From Hortaea werneckii (lineage: Eukaryota > Ascomycota > Dothideomycetes > Mycosphaerellales > Teratosphaeriaceae), in assembly GCA_037044905.1 (NCBI GenBank), contig JBAOKB010000173.1:186001-250000 (forward strand): DNA of 64,000 nucleotides, in the 5' to 3' direction. Each line of letters opens with the position of its first letter. Within the stretch, counting starts at the first letter, position 1. Both the position numbers and the translations under genes were made by a program. Positions 19,537 through 30,221 of the stretch are shown piece by piece. The notes under the pieces are model-generated. The model worked only from the letters and a program-made list of their open reading frames with translations, was not told the origin of the DNA and made no database searches.

Positions 19537-21237
19537 CTACTCAAAGTCGAGACTACGGAATTCTTTCGATAGGTTGTCAATCAGGTCCCTTACATCCTCC
19601 TCTCCCTCCAGATTTCCAATGATTTTCTCAATTCCTTTAGTCTTTCGTTGTGACAACACATTGTCAGTGTTGGTTCTCCACTTGGCACGAATTTCTTCGT
19701 TCGAGAGCGGCCTAGTCGTCGTTGCGGGACCATGAACGTCTTCAGTAAGCGTTGACCCGTCTTTCATCTTCAAGTGGACAGTAGTTCTGTCTTTCTGCGC
19801 GTCGGTGAATTTTGGATCGCATTCACATTGTATTTTCGCAATCAGATCCCAGATGATGTCCCGGTTGAGTCTGGAATCTGAAAATTGCGGCATCTTTACA
19901 TTTGAGTCCACGAGTTGTGCTGCGACACAGTACTTGGTCGACATCTGTGCAGCCAAAGCGTTAATCGGTCGCTCTATGTCCTGTCCTCCGTGACCGTACC
20001 AAGCCTCTGACTGTAAAATGCGTATCGATTGGATATTGCGAAGATGCAGAACGATCGCAGGATACCTTGACTGTATGTTACGGATACAGTCAATGGGCGC
20101 ATGTGTCCCAAGCATGGCGGCGTAGGGCTTGACGCAGATGTTCTGTAAAGCACTCCAATCTGAGCCTAGATTTCGCACAAGACTTTGAGCTTTGGTGAAC
20201 GTTCCAAGCTGCGAACCTTGATTGAAAGCAGCAATGAAACCACCATAGGGCTTCTCAAAGACCTTGGTGATGCCGGTATAGCCTGATTGTGCGAGCAGTG
20301 CGGCCAGGAGCCCATTGGATGCACCAAAGCCGTGTTGCATTCGTTTCACATCAGCTCCGTCTTGTGCTCCCATTAGCCCGCTGGCTTGGGTGCAGGCAGT
20401 ACCAAATGCATCTTCCGTCTCTTTTGGGGAGAGTCTTAACAAGCACGAAACAGATGCGGCGGCCGCAGCAGGTCCGAAAACAGCGCCCTATGTAACCGTA
20501 AGCTTTGATTTACTTATCCAGAGTTGTCGAAGTGGGAGAGCACGAATGTTTGGGACACGAGTACTCACACTATGCCATCCTCTAGCGAGCATCTCAGGGC
20601 CATGTAATGTCCTTCCTACTCTTCCGCCAGTTTCGAAGCCCACGATGCAAGCCAGAAGGAAGGAAGCCCCCGAGACATCTGCTTTGTGCCCTCGCCGTCG
20701 GCTATCGTATTGAATGGCAGAAAAGAGGGCAGGAAGCACAATCGAGTTAGCATGCCATGGAGTTTCTGAGTGAACATCGTCGAGCTCGAATCCTTGGATA
20801 TATGTGCTATTGAGTAACGCAGCAGTCCGGGGGGACACGCGCTTTTCACGTCAGATACTGTTCTCTCGACTTGTTTGAGTGGAGGGTGTAAGCCAGCGCA
20901 CCTTGTCCCAGCCAATCAGACTACAATGGCCACCCGGTTCCATACTCGTGCAGATGTCCGTAGCTCGTTTTGACCATGGTAGCTGCGCCCCCAGAATTGC
21001 GCAACCAATACCGTCGAGAATAAGATACTTGGTTCGTTCAACGACACTTGAGGGTATGTCGCCAAGTTGAACCGAACTAACCCAATTACTCAACTGACCT
21101 GTGAGACCATGAGGGTGCGAAGGCTGAGCAGCCTTTGGGAATGCGAGTCGATGATACTCCAGCTGCCTTTTTGAGCCGGCGAAAGGTGAAGAAAACTTTT
21201 GGTGAAACGTTCGTTTACCCGTACGCGCGAGCAGCAT
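19537..21237 (-). CDS. MmgE/PrpD family protein (2-methylcitrate dehydratase / cis-aconitate decarboxylase fold), 519 aa
   Basis: Exons 21237-20902, 20841-20569 and 20487-19537 (introns 60 and 81 nt) join to 520 codons in phase. Family landmarks: LDGIGCAILGAQLPW, LNSTYIQGFELDDVH, RGWHS|GAVFGPAAAA across intron 2, ASGLMGAQDGADVKRMQHG and AALLAQSGYTGITKVFE. The family includes PrpD (2-methylcitrate dehydration) and itaconate-forming cis-aconitate decarboxylase. The chosen start gives MLLARTGKRTFHQKF, Arg-rich with no acidic residue and followed by more basic sequence, which is a plausible mitochondrial targeting peptide; the frame is open upstream to 21420. No tricarboxylate carrier or other itaconate-pathway gene lies nearby, so the substrate is open. 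Complete. Confidence 0.85.
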
Positions 21238-22539
21238 CCTGAGCTCTGGTAGACGTAACAAGATGGCAAGCTTGGAGGCCAGTAAGTGCAACGGGAGAGA
21301 GTCTTGCCATATGCAATGCGAATGAAATTTATGTTGCGTGAGGGGCGAACTTGTTGGTCCCGCCAACAATGCCGCATTCACCGAGCTTATGCTTACTATC
21401 ACTCTGACTGCTCGCTTCAAGCTTCGTCAGCGCGAATTCATCACTGTGTTATCCAGTCGGACACGGCGCTCTACAACAGTACCCCCTTGGACCAAGCGGA
21501 GCGTATCGGCAGATGGCGGCCTCGCACTGTCAACTGCTAGCTACCTTTGCCATCCGAAAGACATTCTTCGTTGCAATAGCCGCTCATCACGGCCGTAAAC
21601 TCAAGCTACGTGCAACATCGACGGGAAGCTTTGCTCCGACAACTTAGTTCATCCCTATAAAACTTTCTGGCCGTGGCGAGCTCTTCAAGACATCATTCCA
21701 GCCGGTAAATAAGTAAGCCAGCTGGGAAGAGGGGACCACACTCACACCTCGAACGACCAGTCTGAGTATTTGAGTATCGAGACTACAGACTTGCTTGTAA
21801 GTGCGCGACGGCCGATGCCGTCGTACGATGGTACTGATAAGAAGGTCGCGTTTGACTGCGTCGCGCTAACGATCACATTAATGCACTAAGTTCTCAGAGT
21901 TTCTCTACATCGACACTTTACTCGAAGCAAGATGCCTTGCCATCTTCTTCCAAGCTAGGTCTCACCACCGTTTCTCGAGTCTGGTTTAAAAAGATGCATG
22001 TGCCCGAGACCCCGTACTAACTATACCTGCTTTAGGGATCTTCCTACTAGCAATACTGCTCTATAGTAACTTAAGTAGTAGTTCTAAGGGGGCATAGCGC
22101 GGTACTATTCTAGATGGAAACGTATAAAATTCACGCACTATAGGCTTATAAGTAATGAGTTCTTTATATTTGCAAAAAGTTCATCGGTACTACTATAGAG
22201 TATCTTTTCTCTTCCTGTCGTCTTCTACTACTACTCTTATATCTATTAATGAATCTTGCTCTTTTATCATCTAACTAAACTCATAGTAAGTAATTGTTGC
22301 ATCCTCGCGCACAATTTCTCTATAGGGGTACATTCTGCGGAGTACGCTGCAGTACGTACAAGCTACTAACTTCCTAACACGTCTGCCTTACCTTTGCGCT
22401 AAGTGCACTTGTCGCACATGGACTCGTCTATGAAAATTGTATTACAGCTAGAAATTGCAATAGATATTTCGGAAAGAGGAGAGCCCACTATGATAGAAAG
22501 TCCTAGCATTACGTATGTGTCTATGGGTATTTTCTAGCC
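21238..22539. other. Intergenic, TA-rich 3' half
   Basis: No gene recognised. 22010-22400 is rich in TA and CTA steps with stops in every frame, like other RIP-type blocks of this window. Confidence 0.45.
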
Positions 22540-23421
22540 TTATTTTACGCATCTTCGACGACGAATTTTATGCCATCGGAGTAATTGGCGGTCGGACAGA
22601 TGCTCTTCCAAAAGATCATTTACTCTAAGATAATTAGCTGCTTCATAATCTCTTTCCAGCTCCAAGTCCTCGTTAGGAGGCACGTACTCTTCTCCGTACA
22701 TGGAAGCAATTACAGTAGCAAGAGAATGCTCCGAGAAGATCTCACGATCTAGAGGTATCGTCGACCATTCCTTATAACGCGAACTGAATTCGGCCCGAAA
22801 TACGGGTGATCGAGCCTCAAGAATATCCTTGTGAGCTGGGAAACGTTTCACTCCTAAGGTAAGAGTAATGTCTGGACTTCTTTCTTTGAGGTGCGCTGAG
22901 ATCTTGTCTTTCAATATGGCCGGTATAGTCTCGTCTAAGACTAGTATCATGAGGGAATCTGGCATATGCTTCACTACGCAAGCGAGAATGACTGCTTTAA
23001 CAGCCGGAGTTGCTGAGTACAGTGCATTGGACAGTGTCGAGCATACGCTTGGTACAGTCTCTTGTAAGAGTCGCTCCAGGACGGGGGGAAGCAGCTGGCG
23101 CACGATCTCGGACTGGCCGTATCTGCATGCTGGCCCTAGCGCATTGGACAGTGTCGAGTACACGGTTGGTACAGTCGTTGACGAGAGTCGGTCCAGGACG
23201 GGGGGAAGCAGCTGGCGCACGATCTCGGACTGGCCGTGTGTGCATGCTGTGCATAGCGCATTGGACAGGGACGAGTACACGCTTGGCACAGTCGTTGACG
23301 AGAGTCGGTCCAGGACGGGGGGAAGCAGCTGGCGCACGATCTCGGGCTGGCCGTTTCTGCATGCTGTGCATAGCGCATTGGACAGGGACGAGGAGCTCAT
23401 CTTGCTGAATCGCTGGTCCAT
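22540..23421 (-). CDS. BTB/POZ domain protein with three near-identical 39-residue repeats, 293 aa
   Basis: Residues 13-129 are three tandem copies of a 39-residue unit starting LSNALCTAC..GQ.EIVRQLL, plus the start of a fourth (LSNALYSA, from 130). Each unit has the helix-turn-helix look of an ankyrin-like repeat. A BTB/POZ-like domain follows at about 184-270 (DITLTLGVKRFPAHKDILEA, SPVFRAEFSSRYKEW, then YGEEYVPP and a C-terminal helix LLEEHLSDRQLL). BTB domains dimerise and recruit Cul3 ligases or other partners. Repeat copies are nearly identical at the DNA level (117-bp period), implying recent expansion or gene conversion. Basic tail (KIRRRRC). Target unknown. Single exon from ATG 23421. 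Confidence 0.7.
   Translation of the reverse strand: MDQRFSKMSSSSLSNALCTACRNGQPEIVRQLLPPVLDRLSSTTVPSVYSSLSNALCTACTHGQSEIVRQLLPPVLDRLSSTTVPTVYSTLSNALGPACRYGQSEIVRQLLPPVLERLLQETVPSVCSTLSNALYSATPAVKAVILACVVKHMPDSLMILVLDETIPAILKDKISAHLKERSPDITLTLGVKRFPAHKDILEARSPVFRAEFSSRYKEWSTIPLDREIFSEHSLATVIASMYGEEYVPPNEDLELERDYEAANYLRVNDLLEEHLSDRQLLRWHKIRRRRCVK
23035..23385 (-). repeat. 117-bp coding tandem repeat, three units
   Basis: Three in-frame units of 39 codons inside the BTB gene. GGGGGAAGCAGCTGGCGCAC recurs on the plus strand in each unit with only scattered substitutions elsewhere. Confidence 0.85.
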
Positions 23422-24036
23422 GATAAGGTCACTTCACGATGAGCTGTTGAGAAAGTACCAGCTTCAGAATGAGCAGCAAATCAACACACATCAGCGGGCG
23501 CGGAATAGTCTGCTTTCAAGTACAAGATACAGATACCGCGGAACTTCTGCCAAGCCTTCTAGGCAGCAGTCACTTGGACTGCGTAAGCAGAAATTGTTAC
23601 GTAACTATCACTTCCCTCTGAACGTGCTTCAACGCCGGGCGGGTCACGGTCGATTTGGTCAAAATGCGTATCGCATCGCTCAAAAAGACTGTCGCGCCTC
23701 AGCGTTTGTGGGGCGCGCGCTCTTCAAGCTCCATAAGGGCCTTAAGCCAGTGTGTCAGTACATAGATTGTTATAGACTGTGCTATTTAACCTTGGCGTTG
23801 TTTCTCGTCCGAGAGTTCAAGCTTCTCATCTAGAGATGTTGTTAATCGGTATAGCACCTTAAGCACTCCCACACGTAACCGTGCTGGCGAAAGTGCCTGT
23901 TCAATGCGCACGCCCCATGAAAGGAGAGGTGCGACAGTGTTTTTGTCGCATAGGGTACGCGACGTGCTCTCGCGCTCGCAACATAAATACTGAACCCATC
24001 GTAAATTATTGATATTTAGATGTCACCATCGACGCT
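23422..24036. other. Intergenic between convergent/divergent genes
   Basis: Promoter side of the BTB gene and 3' side of the GH3 gene. Contains the second copy of the 20-bp repeat (23926-23945). Confidence 0.45.
23926..23945 (+). repeat. 20-bp dispersed repeat, copy 2
   Basis: Identical to 11840-11859. Here the run continues TCGCA, so TGCGAC...GTCGCA forms a 6-bp inverted repeat around AGTGTTTTT. Confidence 0.6.
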
Positions 24037-26738
24037 CTATGAGAGAGACAGAGAACAGGAAAGCTTGGTGTCCTCAGCACTCGCCCCCACCATAAGCTCA
24101 TACTTGCCGGCCACCATCATCCACTGCTGATCTTCAGAGCTCCAGGTACTCAAATCTTTCCTCCGTAAATGCATCTCCACGCACACGCTCTCTCCGGGCT
24201 GCAGGTACGGCGTCTTTTCGAAGCCGCGGAGAGGCGTGACGCCTGCCGGCTCTTTTGGACGACGGATATACAGCTGTGCTACCTCAGCTGCTCCGACGGA
24301 ACCTGTATTGGTGATAGTGGCTGACACGGTTGCAACGACATCAAACAACGATGCCACTCCGCCAGGTACGAGGACGTCGACGTTCGGCGGAGCCAAAGTT
24401 GGTGCCGAACCATCCGTCCAGGAGACAGAAACATCCGAGTACGAGAAGCTTGAATAAGTCAGACCGTGTCCAAAGGCGTAGCGTGGCTTAATCTCTTTCG
24501 ACTGGAAGAATTTGTAGTCAAACTCGCTAGGAGCGGACAGGTTTGCTGATGGAGCGGCATCCGGTGTGATCACCGGGTACAGCAAGCTTCCGAAATCCTC
24601 TGCTTTGCAAGGGATAGTGTAAGGGAGGCGACCAGATGGGGATGTCTCGCCGAAGAGTAGGCTGACAAGAGCACGGCCTGAGTCTTGGCCGGGAAGATGG
24701 CCCATCATAATCGCAGTGACATTTGGGTGATCAGCGAAGTCAAGGGTGCGTTGGCCAGCATTGTGGATGATGACGATGGTGTTGCTACACTTTGCAGCGA
24801 CGTTCATGATCAGCTGTTCTGAAGCAGGGTCGGCAATGCCTTCTCGATCATTTCCCTCTGATGCATAATCGTTAATGAAAACGAGACAAGCGTCCGTCTC
24901 TGCGTTGACAGAGGGGTTGGTCTGAGACGCATCAAAGTTCCACTCAAGAATGATGTCGTCCATCTCAGCTTTCGCAGCAAGGGCAGAAAATGGCTATTCA
25001 GAGTCAGTTTGAATGTTTTAAATGCTGATTTGGTATGATTTAGCTTACCGTGTTCACGTACGGAGGAGAGTTGCCTCCGCTACCACCTCCAACCCAGAGA
25101 TTGCCGAGTGTGGCCGACTGGGGATAGCGGATCTGTTGGAATAGCATACCAAGGAGCTCCTCATCAGACTCCTCGAGGTCAACGGCTGCAGTTCCGAAAT
25201 TCCAACCATTGAAATCCGAACGGCTGGGCATCAGGACAGGGGGCATCGTCGCGTCATAGCCAAACAGGTTGAGAATTTTAGCCGTCTTCAGAGGCAAAGC
25301 GCCGTCGTTTTTGACAAGCACATGGCCCTCGAGAGCTGCCTCGTAAATCGAAGCTTTCGCAGCGGGGTCGCGAGCCTCTACTGTGTCATGTGGAAAGTTG
25401 TATCCGTTGGCGGCTAGGCCGATTCCAGGCCCGTCTTTGACGTCGTCAAAGTTGACATAAAACCAAGAAGCCATGATGCGCCGACCCATTTCCCGCAGTC
25501 TACTCTCTGGCAAAGTCCCGTTGCGCACGGCCGTTTCCAGGTTTCCACCATCCCACTTACCGATGCTGTTGGGCATGGCGACATCAAGTCCAGATGCGGC
25601 ACTGGGCCATCCGGTATATTGCGCACCCCAATCGGAGACGACAAAGCCGGGGAAATGAAGTTCATCTTTGAGGAGATCATTGAGTAGGTCGCGGCTCTCA
25701 CAAGCGTGTTGCCCATTTACTTGCTGATATGCACCCATCACGGAACCAGCACCTGCGTGAATAGCATCCTGAAAAGGCCATAAATAGAGCTCGTGTAGGT
25801 CGTGATTGGTGACGATGTCGTCAAAAGCGGGGGTAGTAACGTTGTGGTCATTGGTGACAGGATTGCGGAACAGCTCCTGTTCGTTGCCGAGAAAGTGTTT
25901 GACGTCTGCCGTCACCGAGAGTTGCATGCCGGAGACCATCTGCGAGCCTAGTTGTCCTTGGAGGTACGGATCTGCGCCGAAGGACTATACAGGATTTAGT
26001 ATGCTGGCCGATCCGGACAGGACGGACAATAGCTTACCTCCCAGTTGCGACCCCCGGTTGCCACTCGACCTATGGGGCCAACGCAAACGCTGAGAGCCGT
26101 GTCGACTTCGTGGAATATCAATAGATGGCTCGACAGGTTTTCATGCATGACCTACTTACCACCTTTGTTCCGAAATTCGCCACCCATGTATAGACCTCGC
26201 TCGTAGGCTAGTTTGCGGTTGAAGCTAGCCGCGGCATGGATACCAGCCGGATATGCGTTAACGAAGGTAGTACCTCGAACCCCTGCAGGGCCGTCAGCCA
26301 GACAGATGCCAGGAAATTCAAGACGGGACACCGAGCCAGTCAGCCCTGAGCAGCCCATCGTGTCCGACTGGCCAAATGTAACGTTTGCGACTTCTGCTAA
26401 GGTCATCTGTTTTACCAGCTCATCGGCTCGGGCAACGGCTGTGTCCCATCGCTGCTTGACGTCTGCACACATATGGTCAGCTGGGGCGAGTTGTCATCAC
26501 GTAGGGAGGTCTCGAAACCTGAGAATTGCTTTTCTGGCGGGCGGTTCTCCAGCCAACCCGGACGAGTATGTTCCCCGTGTCCCCGGCGTGGAAAGGCTTC
26601 GGACCCACGAAACAAGAGCAACGAGGCGGCGAGAAGAGACATTCCGGCCATAATTGTAGGGTTTATGGACCACGTACGATGCCGCCAGTCATGAACGTTG
26701 AGGCCAGGTCTCTTATACCTCCAGAAAGACAAAGCCAA
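24037..26738 (-). CDS. GH3 beta-glucosidase with N-terminal membrane anchor
   Basis: Family 3 glycoside hydrolase. Clear exons: ...-26160, 26105-26038, 25984-25049, 24993-24037 (introns 26106-26159, 25985-26037, 24994-25048, all 53-55 nt). Motifs in order: CSGLTGSVSRLEFPGICLAD, DGPAGVRG, VDTALSVCVGPIGRV, GGRNWE, KHFLGNEQE, nucleophile Asp in GFVVSDWGAQYTG, the GH3 C-domain (VLVKNDGALPL, GHLPGQDSGRALVSLLFG, YAFGHGLTYSSFSYS), and a C-terminal fibronectin-III-like domain (LYIRRPKE, LRGFEKTPYLQPGESV). The 5' exon encodes a hydrophobic segment (MAGMSLLAASLLLF), suggesting a signal anchor. Exon 1 (ATG 26738) and the next coding block (open from about 26490) are in different frames and I found no convincing intron between them, only a 38-nt candidate ending CCCCAG, so the N-terminus is either mis-modelled or frameshifted. 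It would hydrolyse beta-glucosides at or outside the cell surface. Confidence 0.88.
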
Positions 26739-28455
26739 AATGGAGTCTTTCCATGTTTCTCACGCTCCGGGCGGCCGAACCGGACGGTACGCTTATCCCA
26801 GCCACCATTGCATCATCCAGATCGGATCAAAGCACCGTCAGTGTAAGCACAAGGCTTCGACAGACCGATGGTACTAGCGCAGGTCGCGTCGGCCAACTTA
26901 CCCCGCTATCTCCGCCACCTAGACTTATAGCGGATCGATTGTTGGGCGAAACCGTCTGACGGCAAGTTCATGAGTCGGAGCAAGCCCCGAGGCAAGGATG
27001 CCCGATACCAATACGTCCGAATGCCTTGAGTCATGTTTGGAACCAAATTACTGGAGCAGAGAGTACCAAGAAGACGCCGGAAATTAGAAAGACGGGTACA
27101 AATGGCGAGCAGAGAAAGGGAAGGTAAAGTCTCGAGAGCCGAGGAACATCGCCGAAATGTGCGCGGGGTCTGCTTCTGTCAACCGTCTGATAGCAATCAC
27201 ATGACCATTCCGTCCAATTGAGAGAGAGGAAGGAGGGAGCCCTTGCTGCTATGGAAAACGTGTGGGAACCAAAGGTTCTCCACTCAGGCTCCTCGCTTTC
27301 TCGAAAACCTTTGTTGACGGGTCATTACTACGACACTGAACCTCATCCATCCTTCCTTGGCTGCACGAAGAAAGGAAAGGTCAATATGCTGCTAACCCCC
27401 ATTCCCAAGTAAAAAGCGATTGACCTCTAGCGAGCCGTACGTATCAATATCGCTGGGCAAGAAGACATTGACCTGAGCAACGTAGTTGAAGACAAGCTCT
27501 GGAAATGGGCTCGTCAGCACTATCTATGTCACTAACACCAATGTCGGCAGCCATGCTGACACGGCCAGAAAGGTCGTCACAGGCTGTCAATGGCGTGTGG
27601 TCGATCACATTGGCGGTTCCGGCATCTCCGCAAGGCACGCCAAAAGCAATTATCTTAGCAGCAGAAAAGCTTACCTGCGCCTGCAGCACTTTCAGATTAT
27701 ACAGCGGTCTTGTAATGTGTAGTTCAAACTATGCGACGAGTTTCCCGAACATTGCCATTACAGGTGGTAAAGCCTACTCCGAACCCAATGAAGCAATCTT
27801 CGAAGGCGCGCGTATGATTGCCAGTGTTTAAGCTTGTAGTCCAGCCTACTTGCTTCCCTCGAATACCTGCTTGTGCGTGCGGTTGGCGCTCGCCGTGATC
27901 TGGCTTTCGGTATCTTGCTCTTTGTCTGACCTGCCTCATACTTAGTATACATAGCCGGGCCGTTGCTGTCCTCGTCTCACGGCTCTTCTTCCTCGTCTCG
28001 TGTCCCCCTAAAAGCATCTTGATGACGGTCTATAGACTGCGTCTGTCAGATCGGTGGTTCACTTCAACGGCCAGCGGTGGAGGCGGCGAGGACGGTGGGA
28101 CTAACGGGAGATGTAAGATACGGCAAAGAGAGTATTATGATCCAACTCCCCATCGAGCACGAGCCCCTCAGAGCCTCTAGCCTGCTAACAACGTGAATCC
28201 CTACGACTGCCGCGCTTACATCTTGTGGAAAGGTCGATTCCTGGATTACTTCCACTCTCTCTCGCCTTCCACACCGCATTTTGAATCTTGGAAATCAAAA
28301 TTGCATTTCAACAGCTCTCAGCACAGACGAGTTGCTCAGGGCAAACGAAGCTCCTCCGTCATGATCAATCGGATACAGCTTATCTACTACTGAACTTTGC
28401 AATCTCGCTCTTCAGCCCAAAATGTCTTGCAGTCAAGCATCCTCCGATAGCACGC
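26739..28455. other. Intergenic
   Basis: 1.7 kb with overlapping short ORFs on both strands (for example 27444-27689 minus, 81 codons) and no family I recognise. It carries the promoter of the GH3 gene and of the 2EXR gene. Confidence 0.4.
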
Positions 28456-29376
28456 ATGGGGAGGTGGGGTCATGTCAAAGGAAACGGTCCTCTTTGGCTG
28501 ACACTCACCGTTCGCCCCTCGTCGTTTGCCAAATGTAGGAGAAGCCAAACCTTTCCACGGACAGTGAATGTCGTTGACATTGCGTCAAGCCAAGCACGAA
28601 ACAACCGCGATTCGCCTTTCCTGCGTTTGCCACCGGAGATTCGCAATCGCATCTACGATTTCTGTCTAGGCAAGAGAGTGATTCACATCAGCACGGCTAC
28701 GTGTGAGAAGGCAGAGCGGGGTTCATATTCCAATAACGAGCTGTATGGAACCGTAAAGGCATCGCCATCGCCCCTATTCGTCAAGTTCGTCCACGTGATT
28801 TGCGACGGATCCGTTGACGCTGAAAGGAACATCTGGGGCAATAGCGAAGATACCAGTCAGCCTGAAGTTCCTTCCTATTATGCCTACTATGCGAGGCATA
28901 GCCAGTGCACTGAACGTCTTAAGTGTGGTCAGAAGAAACGAGCTACGCATAGCCTTCCGTTGAGTCTTACTCGGGCATGCCGCGATATCCACCGGGAAGC
29001 GGCCCTCATTCCCTATGCCAACAACACTTTTGCCTTCGGAAACGTCGCAGAGTTGGAGTTGTTCATCACAAAAAGTCTTTTGGCGCCTCAGCGTGCTGCA
29101 ATCAAGACTTTACAGATCTATGGACACATGGCACTTGGCTCTAGTAAGGCTCCAAATATGCTTCGAGGGTTGCAAACTTTGGAAGTAGTTTCGCCAGTTT
29201 TGCTTAATGAGGAGGTCGGGCCAAGAGGGCTCTCCCAGATAGGGGATCATTACGGGCCGTTTCAGATGTCTGGCAGAGACCTTGAGACCATGTGGGTGAA
29301 TTATCCCACGGATATTGGCCCAGGCTGCAGGGAACAGCTGCGCGGGCTGGCAGACCGATGGGTTCATCGCAATTGA
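28456..29376 (+). CDS. 2EXR / F-box-like orphan protein (LPPEIRNRIY family)
   Basis: Contains FLRLPPEIRNRIYDFCLGKR, the hallmark of the very large ascomycete 2EXR family, then a Cys/His-containing middle and SLTRACRDIHREAALIPYAN (a second typical block), NTFAFGNVAELELFI and a C-terminal helix. About 306 residues from ATG 28456; the frame is open upstream to 28288, so the start is uncertain. These proteins resemble F-box proteins and probably mediate protein interaction; no enzymatic role is known. A decayed duplicate of its 3' end follows at 29398-29535. Confidence 0.7.
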   Translation: MGRWGHVKGNGPLWLTLTVRPSSFAKCRRSQTFPRTVNVVDIASSQARNNRDSPFLRLPPEIRNRIYDFCLGKRVIHISTATCEKAERGSYSNNELYGTVKASPSPLFVKFVHVICDGSVDAERNIWGNSEDTSQPEVPSYYAYYARHSQCTERLKCGQKKRATHSLPLSLTRACRDIHREAALIPYANNTFAFGNVAELELFITKSLLAPQRAAIKTLQIYGHMALGSSKAPNMLRGLQTLEVVSPVLLNEEVGPRGLSQIGDHYGPFQMSGRDLETMWVNYPTDIGPGCREQLRGLADRWVHRN

Positions 29377-29397
29377 AGGAAGGCCTTCGGGCGTTCC

Positions 29398-29535
29398 CCT
29401 TACAAGCCTACCACGATGCTGACAGGGTCGCAAATTCTGGAAGCGACTGCGCCCGTTTTGCTCTACGATACGTAGGAAGATATGACTTTCCAGATGTTTA
29501 GCAGGGATCTTGAGCCTGTGAGGCAATTGTGGTGA
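29398..29535 (+). pseudogene. Tandem decayed copy of the 2EXR gene 3' end
   Basis: Reads MLTGSQILEATAPVLLYDT, stop, then MTFQMFSRDLEPV and a stop. The parent has MLRGLQTLEVVSPVLLNEE and PFQMSGRDLETM. The copy has lost about 10 codons and carries stops. Confidence 0.65.
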
Positions 29536-29604
29536 CACCGATGACGACAGTGATGGCAAAAGAGACTGGCAAGGAAAACTTAAGGAGTCGAAAAACAGCT
29601 CTTC

Positions 29605-29624
29605 TTTTTTTTTTTTTTTTTTTT
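29605..29624 (+). repeat. T20 homopolymer
   Basis: Twenty consecutive T. Orientation is opposite to that expected for a poly(A) tail of the plus-strand 2EXR copy. Confidence 0.9.
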
Positions 29625-30221
29625 CGGATGGTCCCATCTTCGATCACTTTGTAGCAGACTGTAACAGTTAGCGACAGTCCAGATTGGCAATCCCCTTCGC
29701 CACAACGCCGTAAATGACTTTCGAGTCAGCAACAGCCGCGCGGGCTTGCTTTGTTAACCAGTTTGAAATTCTGTATATAGGCTCTTTACCTCTTGATGCA
29801 GGCTACCATGGGATGGAGAGCTTCGGGGCACTGCCCCTGTGTCGCAAATCTATATACCCAGTGCTGGTGGTGCTGCCGGTAAGAGCATCATGTCAGCCGC
29901 TCATTCGACACAGATATGACGACGATCGTGAAAACCACCAAGTGAAAATGGATGCTATTAAATGTGCTATTTCAGTTGAATAGAGGTAACAAAGCGTCAA
30001 GTTTACTCGGGTGGGAAAGCAAACTTTACTAGGTAATGTTTCAGCCATTCCACAGGGACGTCCAATGCACACGCTGCTTCCGTCAGTCAAAGGCAAACAC
30101 GGTCAGACTAAAGTCGTCTTTACTCGTAGGTGTTTGCAGCTGATGTGTCTTGGATAAATTCCTTTCCGACCTATCTTGAGATATGAAGGAACAGTGAGTT
30201 TTTGATTCAAACCTCCGGATA

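Noticed and set aside
19537..21237. Itaconate biosynthesis cluster
   Set aside because: Only an MmgE/PrpD homologue is present; no mitochondrial tricarboxylate carrier or adjacent exporter of that pathway is seen.
22868..23833. 321-codon plus-strand ORF opposite the BTB gene
   Set aside because: Its repeats are the antisense image of the BTB gene repeats; no independent evidence for coding.
29398..29624. Processed retrocopy of the 2EXR gene tail with a poly(A) tail
   Set aside because: The homopolymer is T on the same strand as the copied sense sequence, the wrong orientation for a poly(A) tail, so a local duplication is simpler.
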